Shown: piece after piece, positions 6,698 to 14,018 of the stretch
Position numbering within the stretch: the stretch's first letter is position 1
Layout: every line of letters starts with the position of its first letter
Origin: an uncultured Collinsella sp.
Lineage (GTDB): Bacteria > Actinomycetota > Coriobacteriia > Coriobacteriales > Coriobacteriaceae
DNA length: 33,249 nucleotides
Direction: 5' to 3'
NCBI GenBank assembly: GCA_900751695.1
Contig: CAADSS010000062.1
Span: 1 to 33,249 of the forward strand
The notes under the pieces: model-generated
The model's input: only the letters and a program-made list of their open reading frames with translations
Databases searched by the model: none
What the model was told of the DNA's origin: nothing
Program-made: the position numbers and the translations under genes

Positions 6698-9022
6698 TTA
6701 GCGGCGCTTGCGGGCGGCCGTTGCCTTGCGGACGGAGGTCTTCTTGGTCGGAGCCTTTTCCTCGGCCGAAACGGCGGGGGAGACCGGGGTCTCCTTGGCG
6801 GGCTCGGTCTTTGCCTTAGTCTTGGGAGCGGCCTTAACCTCGGCAGCCTTCGGAGTCGGCTCGGCCTTTACTGCGGGCTTGTCCTCGGCCTTACCCTCTG
6901 CCTTGGGAGCTGCAGCCTTGGTCGTGGTCTTCTTGGCCGTCGTCGCGGCGCGTTTGCGCGTGGTGGTCTTGGCGGCCGGCTTTGCCTCGGCCTTGGGCTC
7001 GGCACCCGCCTCCTCGACCTTGACGGCGGGCTTTGCGGCAGCCTTCGTAGTGGTCTTCGTAGCAGCCTTCGTCGCAGCGGCCTTGGTCGTTGTCGACTTC
7101 GTAGCCGTGGCCTTCTTGGCGGTCGTGGTCTTGGTCGTGGTCGTCTTCTTGGCAGCGGTCTTTACCGGAGCATTGGCGGCCGGCTTGGCATCAGCGACCT
7201 CGGCCTTTACCTCGGGAGCAGCCTCGGCTTCTGCGGCCTTCTCGGCAGCGGCGGTCGTGCGCTTGCGCGTGGTCGTTGCCTTGGCAGCAGTCGTCTTTGC
7301 TGCGGCGGTCTTGGTGGCGGCAGTCTTGGTTGTCGTAGCCTTCTTGGCCGTCGTCTTGCGAGTCGTGGTCTTCTTAGCTGCGGGCTTTGCAGCGGGCTTG
7401 ACCTCGGTCTCTGCCTCAGGAGCAACCTCAGCCTTCACCTCAGGCTCGGCCTTTGCGGGCTCAGCCTCAACCGGCTTCTCCTCGGCCTTGGGCTCCTCAA
7501 CGGTCACCGGCTCAGCTGCAGCCTCAGGCTCGTCGACAACCGCCGCCGGCCTCTCAATCTCCGGGTGCATAAAGAAGTACAGGTCCAGATACTTGTCGGC
7601 CGAGCGCGTCCAGCTAAAGTCCTGGCTCATGGCCTGCGTGACCAGCTGGTTCCATGCCTCACGGTTATCCCAGAACAGGCGCGCCGCGCGGAACACCGCG
7701 TCACCCATCTCGTCGCCGTTAAAGTTGCTAAACGAGAAGCCCGTGCCCTCGCCAGTAAACTCGTTATACGGGATCACGGTGTCCTTCAGGCCACCGGTCT
7801 CGCGCACGATGGGCAGGGTGCCGTAACGCATGGCGATGATCTGCGACAGGCCGCAGGGCTCAAACTTCGAAGGCATCAGGAACATGTCGGCGGCGGCGTA
7901 CATACGCTGCGACAGTGCAGGATCAAACTCGATGCGCGCGGCCATGGTGCCGGGGTACTTGTCCTGGAAGTAGCGCAGGCCGTCCTCGTAGTCGCGGTCG
8001 CCGGTGCCCAGCACCGCCACCTGCACGCCGCCGGACAGGATGCGGTCGAGCGCGTACATGACCAGGTCCATGCCCTTCTGGCGCGTCAGACGCGTGACCA
8101 TCACCATAAGCGGGCGGTCGTCGCGAACCTCGAGCCCCAGCTCCTCCTGCAGCTTTGCCTTGCACACGGCCTTGCCGGAACGGTCGTCAACCGTGTAGTT
8201 GGCGGCAATACGCTTGTCGGTCGCCGGGTCAAAGCCCGCAACGTCAATGCCGTTGAGGATGCCCTGCAGCGCGTAGGAGCGCTCGCGCAGCACACCGTCC
8301 AGGCCCTCGCCAAACTCGGGCGTCTGGATCTCGTTGGCATAGGTGGGGCTCACCGTGGTAATGGCATCGGCATAGTGCAGCGCGCCCAGCATGTAGTTGA
8401 TGCTGCAGGCGTCGCAACGCAGCTGCGAAGCGGCCGCCGGAATGTGCGCCACACCCAGGATGTCCTCCATCACGGTATCGCTAAACTGGCCCTGGAACGC
8501 CACGTTGTGAATCGAGAAGACGGTCTTAACGCGGTCATACAGCGGCAGGCCCTGGTAGAACTCGCGCAAAAACACGGGAGCCAGCGCCGTCTGCCAGTCG
8601 TTGCAGTGCAGGATGTCGCACTCAAAGCCGGCCGGCAGGTGCTGCAGGCTCTCGGTGATGGCCTTGGAGAAGAACGCAAAACGCTCACCGTCGTCAAAGA
8701 AGCCGTACGGATAGTCGCGCGCAAAGTAGCGCTCGTTGTCGATGAACATATAGGTGACGCCGTCGTGCTCGAGCTTCTCGAGTCCGCAGTACTCATTGCG
8801 CCAGCCCAGGCTAACGTAAAAGTCGGAGAAGTGCTCCATCTGCGCCTTGTACTCGTCCTTGATGGTGGCATACTTGGGCACCATCACGATGACTTCGGCG
8901 CCGGCGCGCACAAGCGCCGCAGGCAGCGAGCCCGCCACGTCGCCCAAGCCACCGGTCTTCACAAACGGTGCGCACTCGGCCGAGGCAAACACGATCTGCA
9001 TCTTTTTGCTGGAATCAGCCAT
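6698..9022 (-). CDS. glgA: glycogen synthase (GT5) with a long Ala/Lys/Thr-rich C-terminal tail
   Basis: Adds glucose from ADP-glucose to alpha-1,4-glucan ends. The start at 9022 (MADSSKKMQIVFASAE) is chosen because GGGAGA lies 4 bases upstream; an in-frame ATG at 9034 has no ribosome site. The first 490 or so residues are a full GT5 enzyme: the ADP-glucose-binding KTGGLGDVAGSLP near residue 22, the DWQTALAP region, and the C-terminal active-site segment SKFEPCGLSQIIAMRYG. Residues about 493-774 are low complexity, alternating acidic Glu/Ala/Pro stretches with basic KKTTT, KATT and KAAATK repeats and ending in RKATAARKRR. Typical GlgA proteins stop near 480 residues, so the tail is an extra of roughly 280. 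The frame is continuous and the tail is not a separate gene. It is the last gene before the terminator. Confidence 0.95.
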   Translation of the reverse strand: MADSSKKMQIVFASAECAPFVKTGGLGDVAGSLPAALVRAGAEVIVMVPKYATIKDEYKAQMEHFSDFYVSLGWRNEYCGLEKLEHDGVTYMFIDNERYFARDYPYGFFDDGERFAFFSKAITESLQHLPAGFECDILHCNDWQTALAPVFLREFYQGLPLYDRVKTVFSIHNVAFQGQFSDTVMEDILGVAHIPAAASQLRCDACSINYMLGALHYADAITTVSPTYANEIQTPEFGEGLDGVLRERSYALQGILNGIDVAGFDPATDKRIAANYTVDDRSGKAVCKAKLQEELGLEVRDDRPLMVMVTRLTRQKGMDLVMYALDRILSGGVQVAVLGTGDRDYEDGLRYFQDKYPGTMAARIEFDPALSQRMYAAADMFLMPSKFEPCGLSQIIAMRYGTLPIVRETGGLKDTVIPYNEFTGEGTGFSFSNFNGDEMGDAVFRAARLFWDNREAWNQLVTQAMSQDFSWTRSADKYLDLYFFMHPEIERPAAVVDEPEAAAEPVTVEEPKAEEKPVEAEPAKAEPEVKAEVAPEAETEVKPAAKPAAKKTTTRKTTAKKATTTKTAATKTAAAKTTAAKATTTRKRTTAAAEKAAEAEAAPEVKAEVADAKPAANAPVKTAAKKTTTTKTTTAKKATATKSTTTKAAATKAATKTTTKAAAKPAVKVEEAGAEPKAEAKPAAKTTTRKRAATTAKKTTTKAAAPKAEGKAEDKPAVKAEPTPKAAEVKAAPKTKAKTEPAKETPVSPAVSAEEKAPTKKTSVRKATAARKRR

Positions 9023-9045
9023 ATTGTCTCCCATGTTGTTATTCG

Positions 9046-9081
9046 AGAATAGCCGCCAGGCGCGAACCGGGCGGCTATTCT
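9046..9081. other. 12-bp hairpin between glgD and glgA
   Basis: AGAATAGCCGCC (9046-9057) and GGCGGCTATTCT (9070-9081) pair perfectly around a 12-base loop, in the short gap before the glgA ribosome site. There is no clear U-tract. It may be a partial terminator, a processing site or an mRNA-stabilising stem that sets glgA output relative to glgCD. Confidence 0.6.
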
Positions 9082-9112
9082 ACATGTTACGAGCGATGTT
9101 GCGGTGCCAACG

Positions 9113-10240
9113 TTAACGCACGATCGTGGTATCGGAGGTTAACGGAGCCTTTCCCAGCACCAGGATATTCTCGGGCGTGCCGCGAAGCTCGGTGTTGGTG
9201 GGAACCACGTTGTTCTTGTCCAGGATGGCATTCTCAACACGGGCGCCACTCTTGATGATGCAGCTCTGGTTGATGATCGAGTTGGTCACCGAGGCTCCTT
9301 CCTCGACCACAACGCCGCGCGACAGGATCGAGTTGCGCACGGTGCCCTTGATGATGCAGCCGGCCGAGATGATCGAGTTACACGCGTGGCTGCCGGTCGC
9401 ATAGCGCGAAGGCGGCACGTCGTGAGCCTTGGTCAGGATCGGGCGCTCGGGATCGAAGAGCTGGTCGGCCACGGTCTGGTCGAGCAGGTCCATGCTGCGG
9501 AGATACAGCGACTTTTCGCTAAACACGCCCACGACCTCGCCCTTGTACTCGTAGCTGCACACATCGATGTTGCCAAAGTCGCCCTGGAGTGCCTCGAGCA
9601 GGTCCAGATAGTCGGCGGCCTGGTAGTGGTCGATGATCTCGAGCAGCGTCTCGCGGTTGACGATGCAGCAGTCCATGGAGGCGTTGTCGCCGTACACGAC
9701 GCCGGCGCTCACGCCCGTCAGGCGGCCGTTCTCGTTAATTTCGAGTTTGGTCTCGTCATCGACGTTGTGCGTGGCCTTGCAGTACACCACGGTCATCTGG
9801 GCACCGGAGTTCTCGTGCGCGTCGATGATGGTGTTGAGGTCCATGTTAAAGATGATGTTGGTGCCCATCATCACAACGTAGGGCTTATCCGAGCGCTGGA
9901 ACAGCGTCTTGTTGGAGATGATGTCGCGCAGCAGGAAGCGCATGCCGCCCTTGGTGGTGCCATACGCGTTGCCGGGAACCATGAACAGGCCGCCCTTTTT
10001 GCGGTCCAGGCCCCAGTCCTTGCCCGAGCCCACGTGGTCGATCAGCGAGCGGTAGTTGCCCGGCATGACGACGCCGACGGTCTTAATGCCGGCATTCATC
10101 ATGTTGGACAGCGGGAAATCGATCAGGCGGTAGCGGCCCAAAAACGGAACGGACGCGATGGGGCGGTCCTTGAGCAGAACGCTGCCGTAGGTCGAAGAGT
10201 AGTTAGCGGTGATATAACCGATGGCCTTGCGATTGATCAT
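9113..10240 (-). CDS. glgD: GlgD-type glucose-1-phosphate adenylyltransferase subunit
   Basis: A 375-residue GlgC paralog starting MINRKAIGYITANYSS. I prefer the ATG at 10240, four bases past the glgC stop, with AAGGGGG upstream; a longer frame to 10279 would overlap glgC. It keeps the nucleotidyltransferase fold (LGRYRLIDFPLSNMMNAGI, PGNYRSLIDHVGSG) and C-terminal beta-helix repeats. It lacks the GGxGxRL nucleotide-binding loop that GlgC has, as in known GlgD proteins. By family knowledge it probably forms a hetero-oligomer with GlgC and tunes its activity rather than catalysing by itself. It is tightly linked to glgC, consistent with coordinated expression of the two subunits. Confidence 0.92.
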   Translation of the reverse strand: MINRKAIGYITANYSSTYGSVLLKDRPIASVPFLGRYRLIDFPLSNMMNAGIKTVGVVMPGNYRSLIDHVGSGKDWGLDRKKGGLFMVPGNAYGTTKGGMRFLLRDIISNKTLFQRSDKPYVVMMGTNIIFNMDLNTIIDAHENSGAQMTVVYCKATHNVDDETKLEINENGRLTGVSAGVVYGDNASMDCCIVNRETLLEIIDHYQAADYLDLLEALQGDFGNIDVCSYEYKGEVVGVFSEKSLYLRSMDLLDQTVADQLFDPERPILTKAHDVPPSRYATGSHACNSIISAGCIIKGTVRNSILSRGVVVEEGASVTNSIINQSCIIKSGARVENAILDKNNVVPTNTELRGTPENILVLGKAPLTSDTTIVR

Positions 10241-10244
10241 CGGA

Positions 10245-11393
10245 TCATTCCCCCTTCCCGATAACGACGTCATTTCCAACGACGGCCGTATCCTTGGTGG
10301 TATCGACAGAGCCGAGCTTCACGCCCTCTTCGACCGTGGAGTTCTCGCCCAAAATAGCGCGGCAGATGTGCGCGCCGCTCTTAACGTGCGCACCCGGCAG
10401 CAGCACGGAGTCCTCGACCACGGCGCGCTCCTCAATGATGACATCGGTCGAAAGGATCGAGTGGCGAGCGGTGCCGTAGATCTTGCAGCCGTTGGAGACC
10501 AGGCAGTCGTCCAGTCGGCCGTCCGGGCCAATGTAGTGCGGCGGACGCGTGGTGATGTTGGACATAATGGGGAAGTGCTTGTCAAACAGATCGAACTCGG
10601 GGTTGTTGCCCAGCAGGTCCATCGAGGTCTCGTGGAAGCTGGCGATGGTGCCGACGTCCTTCCAAAAACCGTGGAACTCGTAGCTGTACAGGCGCTTGCC
10701 CTCGCCGAGCAGCTTGGGGATGATGTCCTTGCCAAAGTCGTGGCTCGAGCGCTGGTCCAGAGCGTCCTCCTCGAGCGCCTCGATCAGCACGTCGGCCGAG
10801 AAGATGTAGATGCCCATGGACGCGAGATTCGAATCGGGCTTATCGGGCTTCTCGGTGAACTTGGTGATGCGGCCGTCCTCGGGGTCGGTGGTCAGGATGC
10901 CAAAGCGGCTGGCCTCCTCCCACGGCACGGGCATGACGCTCACCGTGAGGTCGGCGTTGTTCTCAATGTGCGTCTTGAGCATCTTGCGGTAGTCCATGCG
11001 ATACAGGTGATCGCCAGAAAGAATCAGGACGTACTTGGGGTCGTTGGCCTTGATGTAGTCGAGGTTCTGCGTAATGGCGTCGGCCGTGCCCGCATACCAG
11101 GCGCCGCCGGTCTGCGTCTCGTACGGCGGCAGGATCGACACGCCGCCGTCACGGCTGTCCAGATCCCAAGCCTCGCCGGAGCCCACATACGCATGCAGCA
11201 GGTAGGGGCGGTACTGCGTCAGAACGCCCACCGTGTCGATGCCCGAGTTGGAGCAGTTGGAGAGCGAAAAGTCGATAATGCGGAACTTACCACCAAAGCT
11301 AACCGCCGGCTTGGCGATCTTTTGGGTGAGTGCCCCCAATCGGCTGCCCTGTCCTCCTGCGAGGAGCATCGCGATGCATTCTTTCTTACTCAT
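10245..11393 (-). CDS. glgC: glucose-1-phosphate adenylyltransferase (ADP-glucose pyrophosphorylase)
   Basis: Makes ADP-glucose and pyrophosphate from ATP and glucose-1-phosphate, the committed step of glycogen synthesis. The 382 residues show the nucleotide loop AMLLAGGQGSRLGALT, KPAVSFGGKFRIIDFSLSN, YVGSGEAWDL, the sugar-phosphate region FTEKPDKPDS, and a C-terminal beta-helix domain (ICRAILGENSTVEEGVKLG). An AAGGAG site precedes the ATG. The stop lies just before the glgD start, so the two subunits are co-transcribed. It appears complete and catalytically competent. Confidence 0.96.
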   Translation of the reverse strand: MSKKECIAMLLAGGQGSRLGALTQKIAKPAVSFGGKFRIIDFSLSNCSNSGIDTVGVLTQYRPYLLHAYVGSGEAWDLDSRDGGVSILPPYETQTGGAWYAGTADAITQNLDYIKANDPKYVLILSGDHLYRMDYRKMLKTHIENNADLTVSVMPVPWEEASRFGILTTDPEDGRITKFTEKPDKPDSNLASMGIYIFSADVLIEALEEDALDQRSSHDFGKDIIPKLLGEGKRLYSYEFHGFWKDVGTIASFHETSMDLLGNNPEFDLFDKHFPIMSNITTRPPHYIGPDGRLDDCLVSNGCKIYGTARHSILSTDVIIEERAVVEDSVLLPGAHVKSGAHICRAILGENSTVEEGVKLGSVDTTKDTAVVGNDVVIGKGE

Positions 11394-11433
11394 CGATTTC
11401 TCCTTCTGTCATCGATGTTTCTAACCCATTAGC

Positions 11434-11462
11434 GGTGGGTGCGACCAGGCGCCGCGCCCACC
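11434..11462. other. hairpin between glgP and glgC
   Basis: GGTGGGTGCG and CGCGCCCACC form a 10-bp stem with one G-T pair and a 9-base loop. No U-run follows on the minus strand. It could be an attenuating or processing stem between glgP and glgC. Confidence 0.35.
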
Positions 11463-11497
11463 GAATTATGCCGTGTGGCAAAGGGGACTCGCAGCCT

Positions 11498-13924
11498 TTA
11501 CGCGTGCCAGATCTCGTCGCGGTACTCGCGAATGGTGCGGTCGCTCGAGAACCAGCCGCTCGAGGCGGTATTGAGCAGCGCCTTGCGGTTCCAGGTCTCC
11601 TGGTCGCCGTAGCTGCCGGTAAGCTTTTCCCATGCATCCACGTAGCTACGGAAGTCGGCCATGACCAGGTCGGGGTCGTTGTTGTTCATGAGCTCGTTGT
11701 AGATGCTCTCGAAGTTGCCCGAAAGACCCGCAAAGGTATTGTCCTTGAGCTCGTCCATCACGTGGCCCAGACGCTCGCGGTCGCCGTTGAGGGTATCCCA
11801 CGCAAAGTAGCTGTTGGATGCCCAGAGCTGCTCGACCTCGGGGGCGGTCAGGCCAAAGATGGCCTCGTTCTCGCGACCGGCCAGGTCGGCGATCTCGATG
11901 TTGGCGCCGTCGAGTGTACCCAGCGTAATGGCGCCGTTCATCATGAGCTTCATGTTGGACGTGCCCGAGGCCTCCTTGCCGGCCGTGGAGATCTGCTCCG
12001 AGATCTCGGCGGCGGGGTAGATGAGCTGGGCGTTGCTCACGCGGAAGTTGGGGATAAAGCAGACCTTCATGACCTCGTTGACGCGGGCATCGTTGTTGAT
12101 GACGTTGGCCACGGAGTTAATGAGGCGGATGGTCTCCTTGGCAAAGGTGTAGCTCGAGGCAGCCTTGCCGCTAAAGATGAAGGTCGTCGGCGTCACGTGG
12201 AAGTTGGGATCCGCGATGCGACGGTTGTAGATGTCCATCACCTTCATGATGTTCATAAGCTGGCGCTTGTAGGCATGGAAGCGCTTCACCTGAACATCGA
12301 AGACGGTGTTGGGGTCGATGACCAGACCGGTCTCGGCCTTAACGTAGGCGGCCAGGCGCTCCTTGTTGGCGCGCTTGGAGGCGCCTACGGCCTTCAGGAA
12401 CTCGGTGTCGTCCTTAAACTCCTTGAGCTTCTCCAGCTCAAAGGCGTCCTTCAGCCAGCCATCGCCAATGGCCTCGGTCACGAGCTTGGCGTAGGTGGGG
12501 TTGGCCTCGGCAAAGAAGCGGCGGTGCGAGATGCCGTTGGTCTTGTTGTTGAACTTCTCGGGCGTAAGGGCATAGAAGTCCTTGAGCACGATGTTCTTGA
12601 TGATGTCGGAGTGGATCTTGGCCACACCGTTGACGCTGTGGCTGCAGATCACGGACAGGTTGGCCATGCGAATCTCGCCGTCCCACAGAATGGCGGTCTG
12701 GCGCAGACGCTCCTGCCAGCCCTCCTGCGTAGTGTCGAACGACTCGTGCCAACGACGGCTGATCTCGTCGATGATCTGGTACACGCGGGGGAGGAGCTTG
12801 GAGAACGTGCCGATGGGCCACTTCTCCAGAGCCTCGGGAAGGATAGTATGGTTGGTGTAGCTCACGACCTGCGTCACGATATTCCAGGCGTCGTCCCACT
12901 CGAGCTTCTTTTCGTCGATGAGGATGCGCATGAGCTCGGGGCCGCACATGGCGGGGTGCGTGTCGTTGGTGTGGATGGCCACAAACTGCGGCAGCAGCTC
13001 CCAGTTCTCGCCGTGCTCCTTCTCAAAGGTGTCGAGCAGGCTGTAGATGCCGGCCGAGACAAACAGGTACTCCTGCTTCAGGCGCAGCAGTCGACCGTGC
13101 TCGCCGGCGTCGTTGGGGTAGAGGATGGCGCTGATGGCCTCGGCCTCGGCGCGCTCGGCGTCGGCCAGGGCGTAGTCGCCGCGGTTGAAGGCCTCAAGGT
13201 CAAAGTGCTCCTCGACCGGCTCGGCGGCCCAGACGCGCAGCTTGTTGACGGTCTCGCCGGCATAGCCCACAACGGGGATGTCGTAGGGGACGGCCAGGAT
13301 GTCCTGCGTGTCCACCGTGCGGTAGAACGTGCGGCCGTTCTCCTCATAGCCCTCAACGTGGCCACCAAACTTAATGGTCACGGCCTTGTCCTGACGACGG
13401 ACCTCCCAGGGATAGCCGTGGGTGAGCCACTCGTCGGTGGCCTCTACCTGGCTGCCGTTGACGATCTCCTGCTTAAAGAGGCCGTAGCGGTAGCGCATAC
13501 CGTTGCCGTAGCCGGCAATGCCCTCGGCTGCCATGGAATCCAGGAAGCATGCGGCCAGACGGCCCAGGCCACCGTTGCCCAGCGCCGGATCGGGCTCCTG
13601 GTTCTCGATGACGGACAGGTCAAAGCCCATGTCGTCGAGCGCCTCGGCGACCATGTCGCGCACGCCAAAGTTGAGCAGGTAGTTGTCGAGCAGGCGGCCG
13701 ATCAAAAACTCGATCGAGAAGTAGTACACACGCTTCTTGCCCTCGGCGGTAACACGGGCGTCACTCTTGGTGGCAACGGTGCGGGCTTTCTCGGCCACGA
13801 GCTTGGCCAGGGCGTTAAAGCGGTCGAGGTCGCTGGCGGCCTCGACGCTCTTGCCGCTGATGCTCATGACGGCATCGCGATAGAGCTCGGTAAACTCCTG
13901 CTTGTTGTCGAAGATCTTATTCAT
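11498..13924 (-). CDS. glgP: glycogen/maltodextrin phosphorylase (GT35)
   Basis: Releases glucose-1-phosphate from non-reducing ends of alpha-1,4-glucan using phosphate and pyridoxal phosphate. At 808 residues it has normal family length. Diagnostic segments are EPDPALGNGGLGRLAACFLDS (about 110-130), AIHTNDTHPAM, QVKRFHAYKRQLMN, and the cofactor segment EASGTSNMKLMMNGA, where Lys659 is the PLP-binding lysine. An AAAGGAA ribosome site precedes the ATG. It lies between glgB and glgC in the same direction, placing degradation and synthesis enzymes in one transcription unit; control of flux is therefore probably allosteric. No anomalous tail is present, unlike GlgA and GlgB. Confidence 0.96.
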   Translation of the reverse strand: MNKIFDNKQEFTELYRDAVMSISGKSVEAASDLDRFNALAKLVAEKARTVATKSDARVTAEGKKRVYYFSIEFLIGRLLDNYLLNFGVRDMVAEALDDMGFDLSVIENQEPDPALGNGGLGRLAACFLDSMAAEGIAGYGNGMRYRYGLFKQEIVNGSQVEATDEWLTHGYPWEVRRQDKAVTIKFGGHVEGYEENGRTFYRTVDTQDILAVPYDIPVVGYAGETVNKLRVWAAEPVEEHFDLEAFNRGDYALADAERAEAEAISAILYPNDAGEHGRLLRLKQEYLFVSAGIYSLLDTFEKEHGENWELLPQFVAIHTNDTHPAMCGPELMRILIDEKKLEWDDAWNIVTQVVSYTNHTILPEALEKWPIGTFSKLLPRVYQIIDEISRRWHESFDTTQEGWQERLRQTAILWDGEIRMANLSVICSHSVNGVAKIHSDIIKNIVLKDFYALTPEKFNNKTNGISHRRFFAEANPTYAKLVTEAIGDGWLKDAFELEKLKEFKDDTEFLKAVGASKRANKERLAAYVKAETGLVIDPNTVFDVQVKRFHAYKRQLMNIMKVMDIYNRRIADPNFHVTPTTFIFSGKAASSYTFAKETIRLINSVANVINNDARVNEVMKVCFIPNFRVSNAQLIYPAAEISEQISTAGKEASGTSNMKLMMNGAITLGTLDGANIEIADLAGRENEAIFGLTAPEVEQLWASNSYFAWDTLNGDRERLGHVMDELKDNTFAGLSGNFESIYNELMNNNDPDLVMADFRSYVDAWEKLTGSYGDQETWNRKALLNTASSGWFSSDRTIREYRDEIWHA

Positions 13925-14018
13925 ACGTTCCTTTCCCCCGGGGATGTTTCTCCCGGAACGGCTATGACTTGTATCCTACGCCCCCGCGGGGCGGGTAATT
14001 ACAGCTGTAACGGCTTTG

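Noticed and set aside
6698..7560. A separate histone H1-like gene
   Set aside because: The Lys/Ala-rich sequence is in uninterrupted frame with glgA, and no internal start with a ribosome site was seen.
7565..9052. A 495-codon plus-strand open frame opposite glgA
   Set aside because: Shadow of the glgA frame with low-complexity composition and no recognisable domain.
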